A stretch of DNA of 64,000 bases from Coprinus comatus (GCA_034638255.1 JAWPGT010000003.1:1364001-1428000); one strand, 5' to 3'; numbered from the stretch's first letter, positions 43,776 to 55,644 are shown. Made by a program: numbers and translations. Notes: generated by a model from the letters alone, not told the origin.

Positions 43776-44337
43776 GAGTAGTAATCCTATCTGTATCCAA
43801 CTTCTATGCTTCATGATTAACGGGCTCCTTAGGTATTCTGGGACCAACTCACAGTATGTCTGTTTGCTTTAATTCGGCCCCATACAAAATATATTGCTTT
43901 AAAGTTTTGCATTTCTTTATCTGAGATTAGTACAATGTAAGCTGAGCAGAATGAGTCATGATCATGTGATATTGTGGATGTCGTGGCACATGCCGGCCAC
44001 GCAATTATAATCATGCTTCCCCTTTAACCACCACCTCCTAGTACCCTACCGACATTCGCAACTCAAACACTATGAGTGACTTTGGTCCTCTACTTTATTG
44101 GTGACCTTGGTGTCCCAAATTTTGTCAATGTACAGTGCATAAGTGACTTTGGTCCTCTGCTCCTCATTCATCAAGGAAATTCGTCAACGTGTTCTTGACA
44201 GGGTCCTTTCAATGCCATTGTGTCGGAATTGGTAAGGCTCTCCTTTGTGTCTCGTATTTGGGAAACTACATTTACAATAAATTGAGCTATGTTTGTATAA
44301 ATACACAGGAATCAAATACGCTCATACATCATGCATC
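43776..44337. other. Intergenic, no gene recognised
   Basis: Contains a direct repeat of AGTGACTTTGGTCCTCT (44073 and 44143). TATAAATA-like GTATAAATACA near 44296 could serve the ORF at 44338. Confidence 0.35.
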
Positions 44338-44652
44338 ATGCCTACGTCCCAATCCGACAGCTCGATCCCCCGCGACGCTTCCAGCAACAACAAATCTTTC
44401 TCCTGTCACTCCTCTAGCCACACCTCTGGCACATCGTCCGACTGTGATACTTCTACCGATTCCTTCTTGGGTGATAAACTATCAGGAGTAGGGAGCCACG
44501 GATCAGATGCTGACAATATCCTTGAACGCGAAATGCAGGATTTTGGCATCTGGGAGTTTATTGACTTGGACAGTGTGGTCCAGGCAGAATGTGAGGATGG
44601 AAATCTGCCGGATTTGGACTGTGCAGAAGAGTGCAGATCGTTCAGAGTATGA
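44338..44652 (+). CDS. Small Ser-rich acidic ORF, unrecognised
   Basis: 104 residues from MPTSQSDSSIPRDASSNN, with a Ser/Asp-rich first half and an acidic second half (DNILEREMQDFGIWEFIDLD, CEDGNLPDLDCAEECRSF). GTATAAATACA lies about 40 bp upstream of the ATG. In another frame the DNA continues SEYELDL to a GTATGT donor near 44662, and after an AG near 44724 reads LKAKLAIILGFTQSCGQRRNVQDS. The true gene may therefore be longer and frameshifted. No known domain. Confidence 0.35.
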   Translation: MPTSQSDSSIPRDASSNNKSFSCHSSSHTSGTSSDCDTSTDSFLGDKLSGVGSHGSDADNILEREMQDFGIWEFIDLDSVVQAECEDGNLPDLDCAEECRSFRV

Positions 44653-45183
44653 ACTTGATTTGGTATGTATATATACAGGTTTTCTGTGTACTTTTACCAA
44701 TACACTGATGATGTCCCATACAGCTCAAGGCCAAGCTGGCTATCATCCTTGGCTTTACACAATCCTGTGGGCAACGTCGTAATGTTCAAGACAGCATTCA
44801 CTTCGCTTTGGTAGGCTTGATCCTCCCTAACTGGTGCCCTATTTATTCTCAATGTAACCTTCTAACAGCACATCATTAATGAGTAGTAGAGATGTGTCCC
44901 GCTCTTCCAGTCCATACATTTGTGATTTTTACCATTTTGTTAATGTATTGAACAATGACTGCCTCCCTCCACACTGTTCTTTCATGAACTCTTCCAATAT
45001 CTCATCTCTACCAAAGAGCACAACAAACCATCTTATCCCGTTGGGCCAATATACATCCAAGAATCACTCACTTATACATGCGAAGGTGTTGGATGAAGAC
45101 CATTACTGATTGGTTGATGTCAAATCAAGAATTCTGGAATTTTTGGCTGTTGGAAAGTTGAGAGGTACCATGCAAGCGAGTGG
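44653..45183. other. No gene confidently recognised
   Basis: Possible second exon of the preceding ORF at 44725-44810. Otherwise no coding signal or repeat identified. Confidence 0.3.
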
Positions 45184-45660
45184 GAAAAGAGTATCCCTGA
45201 GTTTTTCATGATCAGGAATTTTGATTCTTGGTAGGACACCTCTTTCACAAGTGTGCAACTTGTCCTCCAGTGGTGATAGCTCTTCAAGATGTTATGGGAC
45301 ATTTTGCTTACGCAAAGATGGACCATCTCGGAAATGCTCTCTTCTATGCTGTACCATTAGAAAACATATGTCGTACAATGAAGTGGAGATTGAAATTTCT
45401 GATTTGCTTGTAGGAATAAACATGACAATAATTTTTTTAATATCATTTTTATGGTACTTTGTTACTTATGTTAAGTCATACATCTACTAATTAAAGGAAA
45501 TGACATACAATTCAAGAACTTACAGGTAACTGTATACATTTTCAACACAAATAAGTAGAAGTGAGTTCAGATCCCTGTTCTCCAACAAAAGTCGTACTTA
45601 TTGTTGTAGGAACTGGACACCAATGTAGCATTGTTCGGACATCATTGTTGTTTTGAAACA
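45184..45660 (+). pseudogene. Plavaka-like transposase 3' fragment
   Basis: Reverse-complement match to 17240-17760. Encodes VGHLFHKCATCPPVVIALQDVMGHFAYAKMDHLGNALFYAVPLE in the correct frame, then decays. The following non-coding part (GACATACAATTCAAGAAC..., GTAGAAGTGAGTTCAGATCC) also matches the transposase 3' flank. No other part of the element is present. Confidence 0.82.
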
Positions 45661-45854
45661 TCAGCATGAAAAAGAGAATCAACTCCAACAGCCGGATAGA
45701 GTCTGAAAACAACTTGAAGCTGAATCATTGAAACAAATCCAATTGGACAAGACTCATCCAACAAGTCGGAGCCAAAGCATGGTACTTCCGCAGCTGCAGA
45801 GTCTGGTATATGTATGTCCTTTTTTAATTCATTTCTAGTGCCATTATGCTTAAG

Positions 45855-46290
45855 TTACAAATGCGAACTTTTGCCCTCCGTTCTCAAAACTATTCTGGGA
45901 GAAATGGCTGCTTCTGCTAGAGCTGTTGCAATCAAACAATTCGTCAGTGCTATTATTGCCCTCTGTGAACCCCAGGAAGAACTTGGCGCTTTATCAAAAT
46001 CAACAACCAAGGCTATTCTTGTGATACCATGATTCACAGGGTCTCTGATAATGTACAGTATCAGAGGTGGACCTGCAGGAGCCAATCGACAAGAGTTTGA
46101 CACATATCCCAAGTAATTTCGGTTTGGCTGGACAACATATATCATGTTTGCGACTTCTCCTCCACCTTGTATAATCTCCCCAATGTCCATCTCACTTTGT
46201 GGATGCTCGCCAAGAACGAAGAAATCCTCCCCCCATCCATTGAAGAGTTTGTATTCATGCCAGACATGGATACACTAAGGAGGAAATCTT
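45855..46290 (-). CDS. Unrecognised exon-like ORF
   Basis: After an AG near 46290 the minus strand reads IHVWHEYKLFNGWGEDFFVLGEHPQSEMDIGEIIQGGGEVANMIYVVQPNRNYLGYVSNSCRLAPAGPPLILYIIRDPVNHGITRIALVVDFDKAP and on to a stop near 45855. The long uninterrupted, hydrophobically patterned frame starting at a splice acceptor suggests a genuine exon. Family and partner exons not identified. Confidence 0.3.
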
Positions 46291-46727
46291 AAAAGGCAAA
46301 CGAATTGTCCTGCATACACTTGAATTCCGAGTTTCACATTATTGTTCTCCGTGCAGCTGAATGTGCAAGGCTGACAATTATGGCATTCAAACGAGAACAT
46401 TGAGCAAGTTCTTGACAAACATTACCCTTCACTGTTTTTTGCAAGTGAAGCTGAGTCTTATTGCAGTGGTTGGAACACACTGCACTAGGAGGATATTGGG
46501 TAGTGATTGGGTATGTGGTTTTCTTAAATAGGGTCAGTATACCTCTAATATCATTTGTCGATCTTCAAGTTTTAATACTGGAAGGCTACATCATCTTTAT
46601 GAAGATGCACATGAACGTTCATCCTCTCCTCTCCTATCCATATATCCATACTAACAATCGTCTCAATCTCTCCCTTTTGCATCTTGTATCTTGTATCTTG
46701 TATCCTGTATTGCATCCCATCTCACAG
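46291..46727. other. Intergenic; TTGTATC microrepeat
   Basis: TTGTATC repeats four times near 46683-46708. It ends in the splice acceptor of the next fragment. No gene recognised. Confidence 0.4.
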
Positions 46728-46990
46728 GTCTCAACAATTTCAACCTTCACTACGGAGATCTAAGTGACAGTACCAATCTAGTCTACATTATCGCTCAAGT
46801 CCAACCTACCAAAATCTACAACATAGGAGGCCAATCACATGTCAAAATTTCTTTCAAAACGGCAGAATACACAGGCGATGTTGATGATCTTGGTACTTTA
46901 CGTCTCTTAGATGCATCTGAACACTGCAATCTGAAACTACACTGTTTTATGCCAGCATTGGTAGTGAATATGTCAAGATTTCAATGGATA
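46728..46990 (+). pseudogene. GDP-mannose 4,6-dehydratase gene fragment
   Basis: GDP-mannose 4,6-dehydratase makes GDP-4-keto-6-deoxymannose, the GDP-fucose precursor. The fragment begins directly after a splice acceptor (CTCACAG) and reads [57 protein letters not shown], the well-known internal block of this enzyme (the intact family has NLGAQSHV). Homology fades after about 46945. Neither the N-terminal Rossmann motif nor the downstream catalytic YxxxK is present nearby, and gypsy-2 begins 30 bp later. An isolated exon remnant. Confidence 0.75.
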
Positions 46991-47019
46991 TGAAAGAAGC
47001 TGGAAGAGTTTCCTCCTTG

Positions 47020-47626
47020 TGTCATATTCCGTCCCATCACATGACCACTAACCCTGAATTCTGCCAAGTTCACATATCACAATTCCGATTAGATAGCGAA
47101 TCTCTGGATTTCCGATCTTCCTGAATTTCCTAATTTCCAGATTTCCATTGTTCATTAATTATTCAAAGGGACTTTTCCGTCCTCCAGAAATTCCGGGTTT
47201 TCCTTATCTTGCTTATTCTTTGGTTATCAATTCTATTCAGTTAGTTTGACATTTCCATGTGTTTCCTATGCTTCTTAATTCTCCAATATTATGCCATTAC
47301 TTTCCGTCTTCCACTTTATCTACCTCCGTTTGTATTTCTTCTCTGATTCGGATTTCCATTATTCCTTATTACCTTTTTTATCTGTTACGGCATTTCGTAT
47401 AAATAGTTCACTGCTATGTTTGTATTTCCTCAGTTTCAGAATCAACTTGATATACTCTTAACTCTCTGTATCGTCTCAACCATCTGCACTCTTACTTTTC
47501 CGGTCTTCCGGAAACTCTGCCGGAAGTCTCCCAGAAATTTGTAAATCGACCTTGTACAAATTCTGGAGGCGCAGCACACACACTGAAGCCAAGGGTCACC
47601 CTTCTCGGTATTTTCAGTATTTAACA
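47020..47626 (+). mobile_element. Gypsy-2 5' LTR
   Basis: TGTCATATTCC...GTATTTAACA, 607 bp. TATAAATA at 47398-47405; predicted transcript start AGTTTCAGAAT at 47432-47442. Confidence 0.95.
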
Positions 47627-47628
47627 GT

Positions 47629-47639
47629 ATTCTGAAACT
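47629..47639 (+). promoter_or_regulatory. Gypsy-2 self-priming primer-binding site
   Basis: ATTCTGAAACT, two bases after the 5' LTR, is exactly complementary to AGTTTCAGAAT at 47432-47442, 34 bp after the start of the TATA box. Same geometry as gypsy-1 with a different sequence. Confidence 0.72.
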
Positions 47640-47654
47640 AAATTCCGGATTTGT

Positions 47655-48890
47655 ATGCCACCCCATACAACGAACAATTCTAGAGCAGCTGCTATGCTGG
47701 AAAATCTTCCTCCCTACAACAACAACAATGCTGGGGGTGAAGAAGAAGATGATGATGATGATGCAGGTGCAGGAGGAGCTGGACCACAGGGACAGGATAG
47801 GTTGTTAGAAATTATCAATCGCCTTACAGATGCTCTCAACAACAACAATAACAACAACAATGTGCCCCGTGTTCCTTGTCACACTCACGAACCTCCTACA
47901 TTCTCCGGGGAAAACCCTCAGGAATTTGCTGCGTTTCTTCATCATATCTGTCTTTATTTCGACACTAATAACCAGCAGTTTGCCACCAACAAGGATAAAG
48001 TCGGATTTTGCCTTACATTCTTGATGGGGCCAGCAAGCCAATGGTTTGAGACTATCATGACCCACACAGAGGATTGGGATGAATTAGATTGGTTTAGTGA
48101 TTGGGATACATTTGAAGAGGAATTGCGATCAAATTTCGGAAATGTGGATTTGGTAGCGGAAGCTAAGTCGGAAATCAGAACTTTATCAATGGCAGCCAGC
48201 TCGGAGATTGCAACTTACAATGTGGCTTTCAACAGGGTTGCCAGAGTTCTTAACTGGCCTGATGATATTTTGGTGGACTATTATTATGATGGTCTTCCGA
48301 ATCATATTCAGGACCAAATGGCTATGCTTCCTAATGGGAAACCTTCTACATTAAATGCCATGCGTCAGCAGGCTCGCCTCCTCGACAATCGTTACTGGGA
48401 ACGCCATTGTGAAAGAAATCGTAACTCCAAACCATCTAACAATTCCAGCAATCGTCCGGAAAATCACCCGGAATTTCGTCAGGAAAATCGTCAGGCTCCC
48501 AACTCTTCCCAGAATTCCCGTCATCAGAACCGCCCCAACAATAGCAATAACACCTGTCCCAATAACAACCCTCGTCCTAACAATACCAATTTCTGTCAAC
48601 AAGCACCATCTCGTCCCAGTAACCCTCTCGCAAATGTCCTCAGAAGTAATGGATGTTTGACTGATCAAGAGCGTCAATGTAGAATGGACAACAACTTGTG
48701 TCTCCTCTGCAGTATGGCTGGTCATAGAGTCGGTGAATGTCCTAGGAGGTTGATCACTGGTAATGCCGTTGCTGGTCCCTCTAATTCAAACGGAGGACGT
48801 GGAGGTGTTCCAAAATCCAGTCGTGGGCGTTGTGTTACCGCTCCCGCAAATGTTGCAGCCGGGAATAATCCTCAAACTTCCGCTCCTTGA
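47655..48890 (+). CDS. Gypsy-2 Gag
   Basis: 411 residues. The N-terminus has Asn runs and an acidic EEEDDDDD stretch. The capsid core runs from EPPTFSGENPQEFAAFLHHICLYF through LTFLMGPASQWFETIM, FEEELRSNFGNVD and VARVLNWPDDILVDYYYDGLP. An Asn/Arg/Pro-rich linker leads to the CCHC knuckle CLLCSMAGHRVGEC (about residues 350-363). It ends at TGA 48888-48890. The frame is intact. It assembles virus-like particles and binds element RNA (family knowledge). Confidence 0.93.
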   Translation: MPPHTTNNSRAAAMLENLPPYNNNNAGGEEEDDDDDAGAGGAGPQGQDRLLEIINRLTDALNNNNNNNNVPRVPCHTHEPPTFSGENPQEFAAFLHHICLYFDTNNQQFATNKDKVGFCLTFLMGPASQWFETIMTHTEDWDELDWFSDWDTFEEELRSNFGNVDLVAEAKSEIRTLSMAASSEIATYNVAFNRVARVLNWPDDILVDYYYDGLPNHIQDQMAMLPNGKPSTLNAMRQQARLLDNRYWERHCERNRNSKPSNNSSNRPENHPEFRQENRQAPNSSQNSRHQNRPNNSNNTCPNNNPRPNNTNFCQQAPSRPSNPLANVLRSNGCLTDQERQCRMDNNLCLLCSMAGHRVGECPRRLITGNAVAGPSNSNGGRGGVPKSSRGRCVTAPANVAAGNNPQTSAP

Positions 48891-48898
48891 AACTCTGA

Positions 48899-51800
48899 GG
48901 CTTCGGAAAACTAGAGGGCAAACCCCAGCAATTTCCGGTACAGCCTGGGGTTTGCGCTCAGCCCAGCTGTGCCATTCCTATTGTCCGACTGAACGCCTCT
49001 GCTCTTTCTTCTCCTGATTCTTTACGTGTTTCACTTTTTTCCAATTCAATTTCTCTGTCTCACAAATCTCCTTGGCTGGCTCTTGTTGATAGTGGTTCTA
49101 CTCATTCATTCATTGATTCTTCTTTTGTCCGAAAATTTTCCCTTTCCACTTCTTCAGTTTCTCCGGTAGAACTTAGGTTGTTTGATGGCTCTTCAAATTC
49201 GTACATTACTGAATCTGTATGTATGCCAATTACTTTTCCAAGTGGTGAATCTATGCTGTTTGACTTTTATGTGACGAGGCTCGACTCTACTTGTGCTATG
49301 GTTCTTGGATTCAATTGGCTCTCCCGCTACAATCCGTTGATTGACTGGGTTAGTGGCCATATCAATTTCCGTACCAAAACTCCAGAGAATCTTGCTCTTC
49401 CGACATCGCCGTGATCCTCTTTTCCGGAAAATTCCCCAGAAATCCTAACAAACATTACTTCTGCCTCTGCTTTGCTTGTCACACCTTCCGAAATTCCAAA
49501 ACCTCACATCAGCATAATCAACGCCGTTGCTTTTTCCAGGGCAATTCGTGCTCCTGGTTCACAGCAGTTCACTCTGGACTTACGTTCAGAAGTTCGAGCT
49601 GCTTCTTCATCTCTCACTACTCCAGATCCCATTGACCTCTCTAATGTTCCTGCCGAATACCATGACTTTGCTGACATCTTCAGCAAAGCAAAAGCCGAAA
49701 CTCTTCCACCTCATCGTCCTTATGATCTCAAAATTGAACTCGAAGAAGGTGCTTCTCCACCTATTGGTGTAATGTATTCATTATCCAAGGTTGAGCTCGA
49801 GACCCTTCGGGAATTCATCGACGATAATTTGGCTAGTGGTTTTATTTGTACTTCTTCTTCTTCTCATGGTGCTCCTGTCCTTTTTGTCAAGAAAAAGGAT
49901 GGATCACTTCATCTTTGTGTGGATTTCCATGGACTCAATCACATCACAAAGAAAGATTGTTACCCACTTCCCCTAATTTCTGACCTTCTTGATTCTCCTC
50001 ACAAAGCTCAGATTTATACCAAGATAGATCTCTGGCATGCTTACCACTTGGTATGTATTACTCCTAGAGATGAATGGAAAACAGCTTTCCATACTCGTTA
50101 TGGATCTTACAAGTGGATGGTTATGCCTTTTGGTTTGACTAATGCTCCTGCTACTTTTCAATGGTTTATGAACAAAGTTTTTGCTGATATGCTAGATGTT
50201 TGCATTACCATATACTTGGATGATATTCTCATCTAATCCGACAATATCACCCAACATCGCAAACACATCAAGGAAGTCCTCAAATATCTTCAGAAAAATG
50301 GTTTGTATGCTCATGCAGACAAATGTGAGTTTCATTCAAATTCCGTGGAATATTTGGGTTATGTTCTTTCTTCCGGTAGACTCACTATGGCTAACAATAA
50401 AGTTCAAATCATTCAGGATTGGCCTGAACCAAAAAAGGTGAAGGACGTACAATCTTTCCTGGGATTTGTGAATTTTTATTGGAGATTTATTTTCGGGTAT
50501 TCTGACCTTGTCATTCCACTTACCCGGCTCACTCGGAAAAGTGTGGCTTGGAATTTTGGTGACGAAGCAAGGGCAGCTTTTATTGCCTTGAAAAAAGCTT
50601 TTACTACTGCACCCATACTGACCCACTGGATTCCCGATGCACAAATCATTATTGAAACTGACGCTTCAGATTATGCTTTGGCAGCGATTCTTTCTATTGT
50701 AACTTCTGACTTGGAAATTCATCCTGTAGCTTTCCACTCTCGCACCTTTTCCGTGGCAGAGTTGAATTATGACACTCACGACAAGGAACTTTTGGCAATT
50801 TTTGAAGCATTCTGGATTTGGCAACATTATTTAGAAGGGTCAGCTCTTCCTATTGATGTTGTTACTGACCATAAAAATCTAGAATACTTCTGCACAACAA
50901 AAGTCCTTACTTGCCAACAAGCTCGTTGGTCGGAATACTTGTCGCAATTTCACCTGGTAATTTGATTCCGTCCCAGAAGATTGGGTACAACGCCCGATGC
51001 TTTAACTAGACGATGGGACGTCTATCCTAAAGAGGGGGGAGTGTGGTATAAGGATGTTAACCCACATAATTTCCGACCTATCTTCACAGAAGAGCAACTA
51101 ATTTCCTCTCTTCATGCTACTTATCTTTTCACTCCAGTTCTGTGAGCCGGAATTGTTACGGACATTTCAAAGCTTCATTCGGATATTCTTTCTTCTTTAA
51201 CTTCCAATACGTCTATAGCTGATCATTTAACAAATCCCCAAGGAAGATGGTCTAAAGACTCAGTTGGATTTTTGCGCCTGGATGATCGTATGTATGTACC
51301 TAATGCTAACGATCTCCGATTACGGGTTTTACAGAATAATCACGATCACCCAATTTCCAGACACTATGGTCAAAACAAGACTCTCAAACTTATCTGTCGA
51401 GATTATACTTGGCTGGGAATTCGGGAAGATGTAAAGGTATTCTGCAAAAGTTGCGTTACTTGCATGCACACGAAACCACAGAGGCATAAGCCTTATGGGT
51501 TTTTAAAACAACTTCCTATTCCTCCTAGACCTTGGGATTCAATTTCCTTAGACTTTATCAAGAAGTTACCTACTTCTTCTGGTTATGATTCTATTCTCGT
51601 CATTGTTGACCGACTAACTAAACAAGCAATATTCATACCTACTGATGTTACAATAACCTCCGCAGGTTTAGCTCGGCTTTTCGTCATTCATGTCTTTTCC
51701 AATCATGGAGTTCCGTCTCATGTAACTTCCGACAGAGGCTCGGAATTTGTGTCTCACTTTTTCCGGTCACTCGGAGAAGTGCTAGATATGAAGTTACACT

Positions 51801-52627
51801 TCACTTCCGGATATCATCCTGAAGGTGATGGTCAAACTGAACGAACTAATCAAACTTTGGAACAGTACATTCGAATTTACTGCAATTACCAGCAGGATGA
51901 CTGGTCGGAACTTTTACCTCTCGCGGAATTTGCTTATAACAATGCTCCAAGTGCAACAACTGGTATGTCTCCATTCTTTGTGAACAAAGGATATCATCCG
52001 CATATTGCTGTTTACCCGGAGAGAGATATTGTCTCTGCTCAAGCTCAGGAATTTACTACTAACCTTGATGAACTGCATGTGATGTTGAAGGATGAGATAA
52101 TTGCTGCTCAGAAGCATTATCAAATTTCCGCAGACTCACGCAGACTTCCTGCACCTGACTTTAAAGTCGGAGAGAATGTTTTTGTTAAAGCTCAATTTTT
52201 CTGGACAACTCAACCAACCAAGAAGTTCTCGGAAAAGTACTTAGGGCCTTACAAGATCATTGCCCGACCTGGTACGCATTCATTCACACTTCAACTTCCG
52301 GAAGAATTCTGTTCCGTTCATCCTGTATTTCATGTATCAATGTTGGAACCATGTACTACTAATCCTTTCAAGAATCGTATAGAAATTCCGCCTGCTCCCG
52401 TGGAAATTGATGGTGAACCAGAATATGAAATCTCCAAGATTGTCGACTCCAAACTAGATCGCCGATGTACTTGCAAATTACAGTATAAGGTGGCTTGGCT
52501 TGGATATGAAGGAACAGACGAAGAGTACAGTTGGTTACTGGCTACGGAACTTATTCATGTGGTTGAAGTTGTTGAAGCGTTTCATCATTCTTATCCTGAT
52601 AAACCAGGTCCTCTTTCTAAACTTTAA
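48899..52627 (+). pseudogene. Gypsy-2 Pol, one frame with four to five stop codons
   Basis: The frame is -1 relative to gag. Protease LALVDSGSTHSFID (about 49085). RT: HRPYDLKIELEEGASPP, KKKDGSLHLCVDFHGLN, WMVMPFGLTNAPATFQ, ITIYLDDILI. RNase H: IIETDASDYALAAIL. Integrase: HHCC (HYGQNKTLKLICRDY...CKSCVTC), SLDFIKKLP, SDRGSEFVSH, GQTERTNQTLEQ. C-terminal chromodomain EYEISKIVDSKLDRRC...YKVAWLGYEGTDEEYSWLLATEL. Stops: TGA 48896 (at the junction), TGA 49412, TAA 50234 directly after the YLDD block, TGA 50963 and TGA 51143. No frameshift is needed between 48899 and 52627. The TGA codons mostly stand where Arg is expected (VI-stop-FRP, VL-stop-AGI). Confidence 0.9.
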
Positions 52628-52919
52628 TGTTCTGGAAATTTGTTTTCACCTTTCCGATTTTCTTTAACATTTCCAAACTTCCGTGTTTTTTGACTTGTCT
52701 CATTGTTGTTTCATTCTTCTGATTATTTTTCTAACTCTTCCGAAATTCCGATTCAACTTATTAATGATCCAGTTATCTTCTTGCTGGTCATTACTTGTTA
52801 ACTTTTCCTTACTTTTCCGTTCAACGACCAAGAAAAACAAACTAAAAATTTTTACATGTAGAAACAAAGAACTACGAGTACATGTAAAAAACTTCTCCTC
52901 TTCCAACTTTTCCAACTGT

Positions 52920-54143
52920 TTATTCTTCTTCTTCATCTTCCTCTTCATCTGCCTTGCTCATGATGGTACCCAAATACTGTCCAAACTCCGTGATACGATT
53001 TGTGGCATCGGAAATTCCCTCAGTGGTTCGGCGAAGTTCTCCTTGGAAGGAGACAATACTCTCTTGTAACAACTCCATCTGCACCAACCCACCTGCTACC
53101 GGACCCCGCAATTCCGGAACGATTTCCGTCAACGCAGAAACTTCTTGACGGAGGCCACGGAATTCTTCACGCAATTCCGCAACCTCGTTGTGTGGGACAG
53201 GGGGCAGGGCAGGAGCGACGACTGGGACAACGGGCTAGGAAATTGTCAAGTAAGTCAGGAAATTCATCGGAAATTCACTTACCCGGATTTCTGCTGGTTC
53301 AACAATTTGAACTTCATCATCATCAACGAGTTCTGTGGACTTCACCAACTTCATATGTTTCTTCGACAATTTCCGGGCCAGCTTCTGCAAACCGACCGGA
53401 AATTTGGTGGACTTCTTCTTGGCCAACTTGGATGGGCCAGCGACAGGAGCAGCGGTTTCGGTTTTCTTGGCGGGTTTCTTGGCTGTGACTTTTCCGGTTT
53501 TCCAGGGCTTGGTGATTTCCTCCCTGAGAGAGCACTTTGCTTTCTTCTCCACACAGTAGTCGCATGGCCGGGGATCTTCAACTCTATAGATCCGAGGGCC
53601 CTGAACGCACCTGACTCCATCTGCCTGGCACAACAGACAAGGTTCCACCGGAATTTTGCCCACAGTCCAAGGCCTGAGTGGGTCGTTGGCGGGTTCCTTG
53701 GCCTGCCGGTGAGCCTGTTTCCTTACAACCTTTTTCTCAACCTTCTCGTCAACCTCCTCCTCATCTTCTTCGTCTTCATCCTCGTCATCTTCCGAATCTC
53801 CGCCCTCTGGACCACTACTCCCATCATCGTCGTCAGGGTCGCCGGGATTTCCCACTACCTCAATCTCCGGCAACTCAATCTCCTTTTCCTTTCCCTTCTT
53901 CTTGGGACTGGCTGTCGCAGCCGTCATTCCATCAGACTCCCAACGACGTTTGGGAGCAGAAGTTCTGGCCACTGGAATTGTTGACGCCGGAGTTTCGACC
54001 TGCAACAAAGTCGAATGCAGGGTCGGGTTCGAGGCACAAGCAAGTCGAGCACGACAAACTTCCGCGAGTTCCTCCGTGGTGAGTGCCAAGTCCATGACAC
54101 GAGGAGTAGTGGTGGTGTGAGTATTGGTGTTACTGGCAGGCAT
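52920..54143 (-). CDS. Antisense spliced Zn2Cys6-like / coiled-coil gene inside gypsy-2
   Basis: Two exons, 54143-53283 and 53234-52920, joined in phase across a 48-bp GTAAGT...CTAG intron, give 391 residues on the strand opposite gag-pol. Domains in order: N-terminal MDLALTTEELAEVCRARLAC; basic KRRW and KKKGKEKE; a long acidic stretch (DDDDGSS, EDDEDEDEEDEEEVDE); two cysteine triplets CLLCQADGVRC and CDYCVEKKAKC, i.e. C-x2-C-x6-C, 14 residues, C-x2-C-x6-C, like fungal GAL4-type zinc clusters; Lys/Ala-rich NLS-like segments; exon 2 coiled coil (LREEFRGLRQEVSALTEI, ELRRTTEGISDATNRITEFGQYL) and an acidic tail. It is completely open while pol has stops. Possibly a DNA-binding accessory protein of the element or a captured host gene (inference). 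Its promoter would lie in or next to the 3' LTR. Confidence 0.75.
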
Positions 54144-54534
54144 GGTAGAGAAAGTGGGTTAAGATGCAAACGGAAATTTTCAGGGTTTTTATAGGGAAGA
54201 ACACATGTCCGGAAATGTCCAGACTTCTGAAGTCTAAAGTCTAATTTGGCCTCGTGGCTCGGCCGTAAAGGGAAGGCACTGTCATATTCCATCCCGTCAC
54301 ATGACCGCTAACCCTGAATTCTGCCAAGTTCACATATCACAATTCCGATTAGATAGTGAATCTCCGGATTTCTGATCTTCCTGAATTTCCTAATTTCCAG
54401 ATTTCCATTGTTCATTAATTATTCAAAGGGACTTTTCCGTCCTCCGGAAATTCCGGGTTTTCCTTATCTTGCTTATTCTTCAGTTATCAATTCTATTCAG
54501 TTAGTTTGACATTTCCATGTGTTTCCTATGCTTC

Positions 54535-55172
54535 TGTTACGAGCCCACCCAAACCACTGGCCCGCACCACCACTACTGAGGAAGACTTGTTCTCCATCTT
54601 CCCCGAACTCATCCCCAATGACGACACCATCATGGACAGCACCGTCTAACATATACTCCCCAGTGACATCACGATGACATCGCCATGACATCACTATGAC
54701 CTAACGTCAAACTGAGTATGAGACTCCACTTATGCTTAGAAGTTTACATTTCCCCAGCTCCAGTATTAGTTATCCGTTTCGTCATTTCACTCCTGTTGAC
54801 TAACCTTTCATTGTATATGGAGTAAACAGTTCCCAGCCCCGATGTCTCACCTACTCCTGTTGACAGCTCTAACATTGTGTATGGAGTAGATTATAAAGCG
54901 ATGACAAGTATTTAGGATATATGTAGTTAGTAGCTATTTATAGGTACATCCCTAGAATAGTATAAATACTTACTGTATTAGACGATTAAAGCCCTAAGCT
55001 TTAATCTCTTCTGTTGTATCCCTTATACATCTCTGTCTCCATACCTCTCAGTCACTAGGTTGAAAGGCCTTGAGATTGCAGCAGAGTGTTTATTGAACGC
55101 ACGTTCCTACACAACTGCACTCTAGCGTTTAAGTTCCAGGAGTGTTCAGCTTAACGGTTCATGGTCATAACA
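54535..55172 (+). mobile_element. Nested solo LTR of the gypsy-1 family (TSD GCTTC)
   Basis: TGTTACGAGCCC...GGTCATAACA with GCTTC at 54530-54534 and 55173-55177. It retains the open 5' peptide VTSPPKPLARTTTTEEDLFS and so on to TAA. Intermediate divergence from gypsy-1. Confidence 0.95.
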
Positions 55173-55340
55173 GCTTCTTAATTCTCCAATATTATGCCAT
55201 TACTTTCCGTCTTCCACTTTATCTACCTCCGTTTGTATTTCTTCTCTGATTCGGATTTCCATTATTCCTTATTACCTTTTTTATCCGTTACGGCATTTCG
55301 TATAAATAGTTCACTGCTATGTTTGTATTTCCTCAGTTTC

Positions 55341-55644
55341 TGTAAGGGGACCTTCCTCACCAACCCTTACACCGACACACCGACTACCGACTGATCCTCC
55401 GATGTTCCAATGGAAGTCGGAACACCTCCCGACTTTGCGCTTTCACAACTTGCCCCCTCACATGACTCGTCCCCCATTGTTCCCATTGTCCATGTTACAA
55501 CATCCCTCTGGACAATAGCTGGCATCTCTGTTTGTATAGTAGTATATATTGTGTGTAGCCTGTGCGAGTGAATCCCCAACTCTTTCTCTTTGGATTCCTC
55601 ACTAGCTGTCGGGCCGTTTGTCGCCGACATGAGTCGCCCTTACA
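55341..55644 (+). mobile_element. Nested solo LTR, family C (TSD GTTTC)
   Basis: TGTAAGGGGACC...CGCCCTTACA with GTTTC at 55336-55340 and 55645-55649. The duplicated GTTTC is part of the predicted transcript start of the gypsy-2 LTR (AGTTTCAGAAT). Confidence 0.95.

Noticed and set aside
53145..54082. Plus-strand ORFs opposite the antisense zinc-cluster gene
   Set aside because: They lack recognisable motifs. The minus-strand reading has two in-phase exons and a cysteine cluster.
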